The position numbers and the translations under genes were made by a program. DNA of 64,000 nucleotides from Streptomyces sp. GESEQ-35 (GTDB taxonomy: Bacteria > Actinomycetota > Actinomycetes > Streptomycetales > Streptomycetaceae): NCBI RefSeq assembly GCF_017948485.1, contig NZ_JAFFSX010000002.1, positions 248,001-312,000 of the forward strand, read 5' to 3'. Positions 46,371-53,897 of the stretch are shown piece after piece. The notes beneath the pieces were generated by a model, which saw only the letters and a program-made list of their open reading frames with translations, was not told the DNA's origin and ran no database searches. Each line of letters opens with the position of its first letter. Position 1 is the first letter of the stretch.

Positions 46371-47111
46371 TCAGGCGCCGACCGCTGACAGCATCGGCGC
46401 GCGCGCCGCGTCGTACCGCTCCAGCAGCACCCGCGCCACCTCCGGCGCCGGACCCAGCACATCGGCGAGGACATCCGCCCCGGCCGCGCCCCGTGCGATC
46501 CGGTCCGGCAGGAAGCCGGGGGCCAGGACGTACGGGGCCACGGCGATCTTCGAGCAGCCCAGGGAGCTGAGCTCCCGGACCGCGTCCTCGGTACGCGGGA
46601 GGGATGCGGAGGCGAACGCAGGCCGCACGGCGCACCAACCGGTGTGCCGCCACTCCCGCGCGATTTCTGCGATCACTGCGATCGCCTCCGGGTCGGTGGA
46701 CCCCGCCGAGGCCAGTACGACCCCGGTCGAGGACTTGTCGGCGGGCGTCAACCCCGCCTCGTACAAACGCCGTTCGAGGGCCTGGAGGAGCAGCGGCGAC
46801 GGGCCCAGCACCTCCGCCTGGCGGATCCGCAGCTGCGGCGGTGCGTCCCGCAGTACGGCGGGGATGTCGGCCTTCGCGTGGAAGGCGCGCGTCAGCAGCA
46901 GCGGCAGCGCGACCACATCCCGGACGCCCTCCGCCGCCAGGGACTCCAGCACGCCCTGCACGGACGGGATGTTGAAGTCCAGGAAACCGGTCTCTACACG
47001 TAGCTCCGGCCGCCGCGACCGTACCCGGCGCACCAGGGCATGGACGGTCGCGGCGTGCCGCGGGTCGCGGCTGCCGTGGGCGATGACGAGAAGGACCGGC
47101 CTCTTGTGCAT
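46371..47111 (-). CDS. Sirohydrochlorin chelatase, CbiX/SirB type
   Basis: A 246-residue cytoplasmic chelatase that inserts iron (or cobalt) into sirohydrochlorin. The metal-site histidines are in VIAHGSRDPRH near the start and TRAFHAKADIP in the middle; the C-terminal half repeats the fold (VVLASAGSTDPEA, VAPYVLAPGFLPDRI). As the last gene of the sulfur block it would provide siroheme for the sulfite reductase CysI. It starts five bases after the permease stop, so it is co-transcribed with the transporter. Confidence 0.88.
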   Translation of the reverse strand: MHKRPVLLVIAHGSRDPRHAATVHALVRRVRSRRPELRVETGFLDFNIPSVQGVLESLAAEGVRDVVALPLLLTRAFHAKADIPAVLRDAPPQLRIRQAEVLGPSPLLLQALERRLYEAGLTPADKSSTGVVLASAGSTDPEAIAVIAEIAREWRHTGWCAVRPAFASASLPRTEDAVRELSSLGCSKIAVAPYVLAPGFLPDRIARGAAGADVLADVLGPAPEVARVLLERYDAARAPMLSAVGA

Positions 47112-47116
47112 GGGAC

Positions 47117-48001
47117 TCAGCTCTTCACCAGGAGGCCGCGAGTGCGCAGCACCCACCGCTCCAGCGGGCTGAAGATCAGCAGGTCGATGGCGATGCCGAC
47201 GAACAGGATGAGCAGGATCGCCAGGAAGACCGTCGCCATACTGCTGTTGGTGCGGCCCACCTCCAGCAGCTGGCCGAGGCCCACGCCCAGGTCCGGCGCC
47301 TGCGCGATGATCTCGGCGGCCATCAAAGAGCGCCAGGAGAACGCCCACCCCTGCTTCAGCCCCGCCACATAGCCGGGCAGCGCCGCGGGCATCACGATGT
47401 GCCAGGTGCCGCGCAGACCGGTCGCCCCCAGAGTCCGCCCCGCGCGCAGGATCAGCGGCGGCACCTGGTCGACGCCGGACACCAGACCGTTGGCGATCGA
47501 CGGCACCGCGCCGAGCAGGATCACCGCGTACATCATCTCGGGCTTCAGGCCCAGCCAGATCACGGCGGCCGGCACCCACGCCACCGACGGCAGCGACTGC
47601 AGGCCGGACAGGATCGGGCCGATCGCCGCACGCACGAACTTCACCCGTGCCACCAGCAGGCCGAGCGGAGTGCCGATGACGAGGGCCAGCGCGAAGCCGA
47701 ACAGGCCCCGCGAGACGCTCGTCCAGATGTAGTCGAGCAGCGTGCCCTTCAGCCATGCGTCCTCGACCTCTGCCCACACGGCACCGGGGGAGGGCAGCTT
47801 CGCGGGGTCGTCGACGATCTTCAGGGAGATCAGTCCCTGCCAGACGACCAGGACCACGGCGATCGCGATGATCGGCGGCAGGATCTTCTCGCGGAAGGTC
47901 TGCCGGAAGGGCGGCCGGCCGCTGAGCGAGGTCTCCAGCGCGTCGAGGCCCGCCTCGATGCTCCCGGGGTCCTCGGTCGTCTTCGTGTCAGTGCTGGCCA
48001 T
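47117..48001 (-). CDS. ssuC: Sulfonate/taurine-type ABC importer permease
   Basis: A 294-residue membrane protein. Helices begin at PPIIAIAVVLVVWQGLISLK; the coupling loop is LRAGRTLGATGLRGTWHIVM followed by PAALPGYVAGLKQGWAFSWR, typical of SsuC/TauC permeases. The start is the ATG at 48001, which overlaps the ATPase coding end by 14 bases. Position inside the cys cluster supports import of sulfonates or sulfate esters as sulfur source, though the exact substrate is unproven. Confidence 0.88.
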   Translation of the reverse strand: MASTDTKTTEDPGSIEAGLDALETSLSGRPPFRQTFREKILPPIIAIAVVLVVWQGLISLKIVDDPAKLPSPGAVWAEVEDAWLKGTLLDYIWTSVSRGLFGFALALVIGTPLGLLVARVKFVRAAIGPILSGLQSLPSVAWVPAAVIWLGLKPEMMYAVILLGAVPSIANGLVSGVDQVPPLILRAGRTLGATGLRGTWHIVMPAALPGYVAGLKQGWAFSWRSLMAAEIIAQAPDLGVGLGQLLEVGRTNSSMATVFLAILLILFVGIAIDLLIFSPLERWVLRTRGLLVKS

Positions 48002-48776
48002 GTCGGCGGATCTCCCCACGCAGTACTTCGGTGATCTCGACGGACAGTTCCGCCACGGGCGCGTCCTCGATACGGCGAGGCTGCGGGATGCCGACCGTCC
48101 ACTCGCGCGCGATCCGGCCGGGCCGGGACGACATCAGGATGACGCGCTGCGCGAGCCGCACCGCCTCACGCACGTTGTGCGTGACGAAGAGAACGGACAC
48201 GCCGGTCTCCGCCCAGATCCGTGTCAGCTCGTCGTGCAGCACGTCCCGCGTGATGGCGTCCAGCGCCGCGAACGGCTCGTCCATCAGCAGCAGCCGGCTC
48301 TCCTGCGCCAGCGCGCGGGCCAGAGCGACGCGCTGGCGCATACCGCCGGACAGCTCGTGCACCCGCTTGCCGTGCGCGCCCTTCAGCCGTACGAGTTCGA
48401 GCAGCTCCTCGGCCTTGTCGCGCCGCTCGTTCTTCGCGACGCCCCTGAGCTTGAGGGCGAGTTCGATGTTCTTGCCCGCGGTCAGCCACGGGAAGAGGGC
48501 GTGCTCCTGGAACATCAGGGCCGGACGGCCGTCCGTCGTGATGGACCCGACGGTGGGCTCGTCGAGCCCCGCCACCAGGTTCAGCAGCGTGGACTTGCCG
48601 CAGCCCGAGGCCCCCAGAAGTGTGACGAACTCGCCGGGGGCGACATCGATGCTGATGTCGTCCAGCACGAGCTGCTGTCCAGCGGGGCCCGCGAACGACT
48701 TCGAGACGTGCTCGATCCGGGCGGCGTGTTCGGCCGTCGCGGTACCGTCGGCGGCCTTGGCGAGGGTCGTGGCCAT
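47988..48776 (-). CDS. ssuB: Sulfonate/taurine-type ABC importer ATPase
   Basis: A 262-residue ATPase: Walker A GASGCGKST, Q-loop ALMFQEHALFPWL, signature LSGGMRQR, Walker B LLLMDEP, switch His in FVTHNVREAV. The ATG at 48776 is chosen because a near-perfect AGGAGGTGA lies six bases upstream; a further ATG at 48800 has no such site. It energises import by the adjacent permease. Confidence 0.9.
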   Translation of the reverse strand: MATTLAKAADGTATAEHAARIEHVSKSFAGPAGQQLVLDDISIDVAPGEFVTLLGASGCGKSTLLNLVAGLDEPTVGSITTDGRPALMFQEHALFPWLTAGKNIELALKLRGVAKNERRDKAEELLELVRLKGAHGKRVHELSGGMRQRVALARALAQESRLLLMDEPFAALDAITRDVLHDELTRIWAETGVSVLFVTHNVREAVRLAQRVILMSSRPGRIAREWTVGIPQPRRIEDAPVAELSVEITEVLRGEIRRHGQH

Positions 48777-48812
48777 GGTCGTCACCTCCTGGGAACTCAT
48801 CGGGTCGTTCGG

Positions 48813-49916
48813 TCAGCTCGCGCCGAGACCGGCGTCGTCGACGGTGCTCTCGCCCTCGGCCTTGAGGACCTTGTTGAGCAGCGTGAGGTCGTAGATGCCG
48901 TTCAGGTTGGGCTTCTCCAACAGGCCCGCCTTGACCGCGTGCTCCGCCTCGGTGTTGAGCGTGGAGGCCAGCGGGTCATTGGTGAACTGGATCGACGTCC
49001 AGGCCGGGTCCAGGACGTCGGCCGGCAGCGCCTTGCCCGAGTCCGCCTCCAGCTGCTTGTTCGCCGCGGCCTTGGCCGCGTCCGGGTTGGCGTTGATCCA
49101 CTTGTTGGCCTCGACCGAGGCCTTCAGCACGGCCTCGACGGCCTTCGGGTGCTCCTTGAGGAATTCCTGCCGCACGATGATGTTCGTGATCACGAACTTC
49201 TTGTCCGGCCACAGGTCCGCCTCGTCCAGCAGCACCTTGCCGCCCTCGGCGACCAGCTTGGACGCGGTCGGCTCCGGCACCCAGGCGCCGTCGATGGAAC
49301 CGGACTTGTAGGCGTCCGGCGTCACCTTGTTGTCGGTGCGGACCACCGAGACATCGCCCTTGCCGCTCTCCGCGTCGACCTTCCAGCCCTGCTCCGCGAT
49401 CCAGTTGAGGAGCGCCACGTCCTGCGTGTTGCCCAGCTGCGGGGTCGCGATCTTCTTGCCCTTGACGTCCTTCAGGGACTTGATCTTGTCCGGGTTGACC
49501 ACGAGCTTCACTCCGCCGGACGCCGAACCGCCGATGATGCGCAGGTTCTTGCCGCTGGACGCGGTGTAGCCGTTGATCGCCGGGGACGGGCCGATCCAGC
49601 CGACGTCTATGGAACCGGCGTTCAGGGCCTCGATCTCGGAGGGGCCGGCGTTGAAGGGCGTGTACGAGGCCTTCGTGGCCCCCAGCTCCTTCTGGAAGAA
49701 GCCCTTCTGGTTGCCGACCAGCGCGGTCGCGTGGGTCAGGTTCCCGAAGTAGCCGATCCTGACGGAGTCGAGCCCGTCGATCTTCTCCGCCCCGGCGGCC
49801 ACCTTGGAGGTGTCGTCGTCATCGGCCTGAGAGCCGTAACCGCAGGCGGCGAGGGTGAGGAGAGGGAGCGCGGCGATGACCACGAGTGTGCGACGTACGG
49901 CGAATGTGGCAGGCAC
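48813..49916 (-). CDS. ssuA: Sulfonate/taurine-type substrate-binding lipoprotein
   Basis: A 367-residue lipoprotein with signal VIAALPLLTLAAC ending in the lipobox LAAC. The SsuA-like core reads VRIGYFGNLTHATALVGNQK, FNAGPSEIEALNAGSIDVGW, IGPSPAINGYTASSG and KKIATPQLGNTQDVALLNWI, typical of aliphatic-sulfonate binders. Translation starts at GTG 49916 after GAGAGGAAC. A 34-residue ORF ending in Cys-Val-Cys lies between this gene and cysN, so its expression may be adjusted to cysteine supply independently of the cys genes. Confidence 0.88.
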   Translation of the reverse strand: MPATFAVRRTLVVIAALPLLTLAACGYGSQADDDDTSKVAAGAEKIDGLDSVRIGYFGNLTHATALVGNQKGFFQKELGATKASYTPFNAGPSEIEALNAGSIDVGWIGPSPAINGYTASSGKNLRIIGGSASGGVKLVVNPDKIKSLKDVKGKKIATPQLGNTQDVALLNWIAEQGWKVDAESGKGDVSVVRTDNKVTPDAYKSGSIDGAWVPEPTASKLVAEGGKVLLDEADLWPDKKFVITNIIVRQEFLKEHPKAVEAVLKASVEANKWINANPDAAKAAANKQLEADSGKALPADVLDPAWTSIQFTNDPLASTLNTEAEHAVKAGLLEKPNLNGIYDLTLLNKVLKAEGESTVDDAGLGAS

Positions 49917-50032
49917 GGGAGGTGTTCCTCTCGGAGGCCCGGCGGTCACGGTCTCTCAGGTCGTGGCCGGGAGGTCGGCAGGTTTTCGTCTACGGCGGTG
50001 GGGGGTGAGGGCGCGCAGGCAGTGCGCGTACG

Positions 50033-50137
50033 TCAGCACACACATCGGGCCACTCCGCCCTGTCCGCTGCCGAGGGCACCGCTGCCGACGCGGCCGCCCT
50101 CCTTCGCGAACATGGAGTAGAAATCGAGGGAGTTCAT
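50033..50137 (-). CDS. 34-residue ORF ending Cys-Val-Cys-stop, candidate cysteine-sensing leader
   Basis: An ATG two bases after the cysN stop opens 34 codons beginning MNSLDFYSMFAKEGG, passing a Gly/Ser stretch and ending GGVARCVC with TGT GTG TGC TGA. The stop is about 115 bases before the ssuA start. Codon use is Streptomyces-like. Placement of cysteine codons at the very end, between sulfur genes, is the design of a peptide whose translation stalls when charged tRNA-Cys is scarce, as known for polycysteine upstream ORFs of mycobacterial sulfur genes. A ribosome binding site is weak (GGTGGGA), and coupling to cysN translation is likely. It could instead be a small functional protein. Confidence 0.55.
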   Translation of the reverse strand: MNSLDFYSMFAKEGGRVGSGALGSGQGGVARCVC

Positions 50138-50139
50138 GG

Positions 50140-51492
50140 TCAGAAGTCCCACCCGTCGTCCTCGGACGCGTCCTTGACCGGCTCCGGAGACGCGAACGAC
50201 TCGCCGACCATGCCCGCGGTGAGCGTGGTGCCGTCGTTCGGGTCGATCAGGATGAACGAACCGGTGCGGCGGGAGTCGGCGTAGGAGTCGACCGGCAGCG
50301 GTTCCGCGGTGCGGATCTTCACCCGGCCGATGTCGTTGGCGACGAGCTGTCCCGGGTGCGGGTGCAGGGACAGGTCGTCGAGCGTGAGCCGGGACGGGAT
50401 GTCCTTGACGATCGCCTTGACTGTGCGCGTGCCGTGCTTGAGGAGCACGCGGTGGCCCACGGTCAGCGGGGCGTCGGCGACATGGCAGACGGTCGCCTCG
50501 ATGTCCTGCGTGGTGGGCGGCGCGTCCTGGCTGGGCACGATCAGGTCGCCGCGCGAGATGTCGATGTCGTCCTGGAGGACGAGAGTCACCGACTGGGTGG
50601 TCCAGGCGACGTCGACCGGCTTGCCGAGCAGGTCGATACCGCTGATCTTCGTCGAACGGCCGGACGGCAGAACCGTGATCTGCTCACCCACGTGGAAGGA
50701 ACCGGCGGCGATCTGGCCGGCGTACCCCCGGTAGTCGGGGTGCTCGGCGGTCTGCGGCCGGATCACGTACTGCACGGGCAGCCGGGCGTGGCAGTGGCTC
50801 AGGTCGTGGGCGACCGGCACCGTCTCCAGGTGCTCCAGCACGGTGGGGCCGCCGTACCAGTCCATGGTCGCGGACGGCTCCACCACGTTGTCACCGGCGA
50901 GCGCGGAGATCGGGATGGCGGTGACTTCGGGGACGCCCAGTTCGGTCGCGTACGCCGTGAACTCCTCGGCGATCGCGGCGAACACGGATTCCTTGTAGTC
51001 GACGAGGTCCATCTTGTTCACGGCGAGGACCACGTGCGGGACGCGCAGCAGCGCGGCCAGCGCGGCGTGGCGGCGGGTCTGCTCGACGACGCCGTTGCGC
51101 GCGTCGATCAGGATCACCGTCAGCTCGGCGGTGGAGGCACCCGTCACCATGTTGCGGGTGTACTGCACATGGCCGGGGGTGTCGGCGAGGATGAACCGGC
51201 GGCGCGGGGTGGCGAAGTAGCGGTAGGCCACGTCGATGGTGATGCCCTGCTCGCGCTCGGCGCGCAGCCCGTCGGTCAGCAGCGCGAGGTCGGGGGCGTC
51301 CTGGCCGCGGCTCGCCGAGGCGCGCTCCACGGCCTCCAGCTGATCCGTGAGGATCGACTTGGAGTCGTGCAGCAGCCGGCCGACGAGCGTGGACTTGCCG
51401 TCGTCGACGGAACCGGCGGTCGCGAACCGCAGCAGGGTCGTCTCCGACAGTTGCTCGACCGACAGCGTCTCGGTGGGTTCGGTGGTGGACAT
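50140..51492 (-). CDS. cysN: Sulfate adenylyltransferase subunit 1 (GTPase)
   Basis: A 450-residue GTPase that activates sulfate with CysD to form APS. It shows GSVDDGKSTLVGRLLHDSK (P-loop), DTPGHVQYTRNM (G3) and NKMDL (G4), followed by beta-barrel domains II and III. It lacks the C-terminal APS-kinase domain of CysNC fusions, in agreement with a separate cysC gene. The ATG at 51492 lies two bases after the cysD stop. Confidence 0.96.
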   Translation of the reverse strand: MSTTEPTETLSVEQLSETTLLRFATAGSVDDGKSTLVGRLLHDSKSILTDQLEAVERASASRGQDAPDLALLTDGLRAEREQGITIDVAYRYFATPRRRFILADTPGHVQYTRNMVTGASTAELTVILIDARNGVVEQTRRHAALAALLRVPHVVLAVNKMDLVDYKESVFAAIAEEFTAYATELGVPEVTAIPISALAGDNVVEPSATMDWYGGPTVLEHLETVPVAHDLSHCHARLPVQYVIRPQTAEHPDYRGYAGQIAAGSFHVGEQITVLPSGRSTKISGIDLLGKPVDVAWTTQSVTLVLQDDIDISRGDLIVPSQDAPPTTQDIEATVCHVADAPLTVGHRVLLKHGTRTVKAIVKDIPSRLTLDDLSLHPHPGQLVANDIGRVKIRTAEPLPVDSYADSRRTGSFILIDPNDGTTLTAGMVGESFASPEPVKDASEDDGWDF

Positions 51493-51494
51493 GG

Positions 51495-52430
51495 TTAGAA
51501 GTACCCCTCGCGCTTACGGTCTTCCATCGCGGCCTCGGACATCTTGTCGTCGGCACGGGTGGCGCCGCGTTCGGTGAGCCGGGAGGCGGCGATCTCGGTG
51601 ATCACGGCGTCCAGCGTCGTGGCGTCGGAGTCGACGGCGCCGGTGCAGGACATGTCGCCGACGGTGCGGTAGCGGACCTGCCGCTTCTCGACCGTCTCGG
51701 TCGCCTTGGGCCCGCCCCACTCACCGGCGGTCAGCCACATCCCGGCCCGCTGGAACACCTCACGCTCGTGCGCGAAGTAGATCTCCGGAAGCTCGATCTC
51801 CTCGCGGGCGATGTACTGCCACACGTCCAGCTCGGTCCAGTTGGACAGCGGGAAGACGCGGACGTGTTCGCCGGGCGCGTGCCGGCCGTTGTAGAGGTTC
51901 CACAGCTCGGGGCGCTGGCGGCGCGGGTCCCACTGGGAGAACTCGTCCCGCAGGGAGAACACGCGTTCCTTGGCGCGGGCCTTCTCCTCGTCCCGGCGTC
52001 CGCCGCCGAAGACCGCGTCGAAGCGTTCGGACTGGATCTTCTCGGTCAGCGGCAGGGTCTGCAGCGGATTCCGGGTGCCGTCGGGACGTTCGCGCAGCAC
52101 ACCGCGGTCGATGTAGTCCTGCACTTCAGCGACATGCAGCCGCAGGCCGTGCCTGGCGACCGTACGGTCGCGGTACTCCAGCACCTCGGGGAAGTTGTGC
52201 CCGGTGTCGACGTGCAGCAGTGAGAACGGGATCGCCGCCGGGGCGAACGCCTTCAGCGCCAGGTGGAGCATGACGATGGAGTCCTTGCCGCCGGAGAACA
52301 GGATCACCGGCCGCTCGAACTCACCCGCCACCTCACGGAAGATGTGCACCGCCTCGGACTCCAGCGCGTCCAGATGGCTCAGGGCGTACGGGGTGTCCGT
52401 ACCCTCCTGCGCTGTGACCACGGTCGTCAT
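51495..52430 (-). CDS. cysD: Sulfate adenylyltransferase subunit 2
   Basis: A 311-residue catalytic subunit of the PAPS-reductase/ATP-PPase fold. The PP-loop is VILFSGGKDSIVMLHLALKA, and further family segments are LHVDTGHNFPEVLEYRD and FGGGRRDEEKARAKER. It joins sulfate to ATP with help from CysN. The ATG overlaps the cysC stop (ATGA). Confidence 0.96.
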   Translation of the reverse strand: MTTVVTAQEGTDTPYALSHLDALESEAVHIFREVAGEFERPVILFSGGKDSIVMLHLALKAFAPAAIPFSLLHVDTGHNFPEVLEYRDRTVARHGLRLHVAEVQDYIDRGVLRERPDGTRNPLQTLPLTEKIQSERFDAVFGGGRRDEEKARAKERVFSLRDEFSQWDPRRQRPELWNLYNGRHAPGEHVRVFPLSNWTELDVWQYIAREEIELPEIYFAHEREVFQRAGMWLTAGEWGGPKATETVEKRQVRYRTVGDMSCTGAVDSDATTLDAVITEIAASRLTERGATRADDKMSEAAMEDRKREGYF

Positions 52431-52963
52431 GCCAGTCCCCTCTCGGTGAGCAGGCCGTGGACCGCGGCCGCGGACTCCTGCACGGTCTGGTGCTGCGACT
52501 CGATGCGCAGGTCGGGCGACTCGGGCTCCTCGTAGGGGTCGTCGACCCCGGTGAGCCCGGACAGCTCGCCGGCGGCCTGCTTGGCGTAGAGACCCTTCAC
52601 ATCGCGTACGGAGCACACCTCGACCGGCGTGGCCACATGCACCTCGATGTACGGTGCCCCGCTGTCCTGGTGGCGCTTGCGCACCCCCTCGCGGCTGTCG
52701 GCGTACGGTGCGATCACCGGGACCAGGGCCATGACGCCGTTACGGGCCAGGAGTTCGGCGAGGAAGCCGATGCGCTGCACGTTGGTGTGCCGGTCCTCGC
52801 GGGAGAAGCCCAGGCCCGCCGAGATGAACTCGCGGATCTCGTCGCCGTCGAGGACCTCGACGCGGTGTCCCTGCGCGCCCAGCCGGCCGGCCAGCTCGTA
52901 CGCGATCGTGGTCTTGCCGGCACTCGGCAGACCCGTGAGCCAGACGGTGGCTCCGGTCGTCAC
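52427..52963 (-). CDS. cysC: Adenylylsulfate kinase
   Basis: A 178-residue kinase that phosphorylates APS to PAPS. The P-loop is LTGLPSAGKTTIA, followed by LDGDEIREFISAGLGFSRED and the IAPYADSREGVRKRH segment. The GTG at 52963 is preferred since AGGAG lies six bases upstream; alternatives are ATG 52967-52969, which that same AGGAG would touch, and GTG 53014, which overlaps the cysH stop. Since CysH here has APS-reductase cysteines, PAPS may serve sulfation or be a side branch. Confidence 0.93.
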   Translation of the reverse strand: MTTGATVWLTGLPSAGKTTIAYELAGRLGAQGHRVEVLDGDEIREFISAGLGFSREDRHTNVQRIGFLAELLARNGVMALVPVIAPYADSREGVRKRHQDSGAPYIEVHVATPVEVCSVRDVKGLYAKQAAGELSGLTGVDDPYEEPESPDLRIESQHQTVQESAAAVHGLLTERGLA

Positions 52964-53010
52964 TTGCATCTCCTGGTTGCTCGAAGGGTCCGTCGGATCC
53001 GCGGGCCCGG

Positions 53011-53721
53011 TCACAGGTGCAGTCCGCACTCGGTCTTGGTCCGGCCCGCCCAGCGGCCGGCGCGGGCGTCCTCGCCCTCCAGGACACGGCGGGTGCAGGG
53101 GGCGCAGCCGACGGACGCGTAGCCGTCCATCAGCAGGGGGTTGGTCAGCACGCCGTGCTCGGCGACGTAGGCGTCCACGTCGTCCTGACTCCAGCGAGCG
53201 ATCGGCGAGATCTTGACCTTCTGGCGCTTGTCGTCCCAGCCGACGACCGGGGTGTTCGCCCGGGACTCGGACTCGTCACGGCGCAGTCCGGTCGCCCAGG
53301 CCGCGTAGCTCTTGAGGCCTTCCTCCAGCGGCTGGACCTTGCGCAGCTTGCAGCACAGGTCGGGGTCGCGGTCGTGCAGCCGGGGACCGTACTGGGCGTC
53401 CTGCTCGGCGACCGTCTGACGCGGGGTCAGGGTGAGGACGTTGACGTCCATCACCGCCTCCACCGCATCCCTGGTCCCGATCGTTTCCGGGAAGTGATAG
53501 CCGGTGTCGAGAAACACCACGTCAACTCCCGGCAACGCACGGGAGGCCAGGTGCGCGACGACCGCGTCCTCCATGGAAGAGGTAACACAGAAACGGTTAC
53601 CGAAGGTGCGGGCGGCCCACTGGAGAATCTCCAGCGCCGAGGCATCCTCCAGGTCACGGCCCGCCTGCTCGGCGAGCGCCTTGAGATCCTCGGTCGTGCG
53701 ATCTTCCTGAACGGTGTTCAT
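53011..53721 (-). CDS. cysH: Adenylylsulfate (APS) reductase
   Basis: A 236-residue reductase converting APS to sulfite. Fold landmarks are SSMEDAVVAHLASRALPGVD, FLDTGYHFPETIGTRD and GLRRDESESRAN. The cysteine pairs CCKLRKV and CAPC bind the iron-sulfur cluster and mark an APS rather than PAPS reductase; the catalytic Cys is in the C-terminal ECGLHL. The ATG overlaps the stop of the upstream zinc-ribbon gene (ATGA). Confidence 0.94.
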   Translation of the reverse strand: MNTVQEDRTTEDLKALAEQAGRDLEDASALEILQWAARTFGNRFCVTSSMEDAVVAHLASRALPGVDVVFLDTGYHFPETIGTRDAVEAVMDVNVLTLTPRQTVAEQDAQYGPRLHDRDPDLCCKLRKVQPLEEGLKSYAAWATGLRRDESESRANTPVVGWDDKRQKVKISPIARWSQDDVDAYVAEHGVLTNPLLMDGYASVGCAPCTRRVLEGEDARAGRWAGRTKTECGLHL

Positions 53722-53897
53722 ATCTGCTCTCCCCCTGCGTCGTTCGGTCGAAGCCCCCGGGCGAGCAGCCCGAGGAACTTCAACTGGAATGCGCGGTTGC
53801 ACGCCGCGCATTCCCACGCGCCGTGGCCCTGCTCGCTGGGACGAAGGTCCTCGTCCCCGCAGTAGGGGCAGTAGAAGGGGGCCGCACGCTCGCTCAT
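53718..53897 (-). CDS. 59-residue zinc-ribbon protein of the sulfur operon
   Basis: A small gene coupled at both ends by ATGA overlaps: its ATG overlaps the cysI stop and its TGA overlaps the cysH start. The product begins MSERAAPFYCPYCGDEDL and has a second pair in WECAACNRAFQLKFLG, giving CxxC-x16-CxxC, a clear zinc-ribbon or rubredoxin-like metal site. Its fixed place between sulfite reductase and APS reductase suggests an electron-transfer, metal-delivery or assembly role for one of them. This is inference; I know of no demonstrated function. Confidence 0.85.
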   Translation of the reverse strand: MSERAAPFYCPYCGDEDLRPSEQGHGAWECAACNRAFQLKFLGLLARGLRPNDAGGEQI

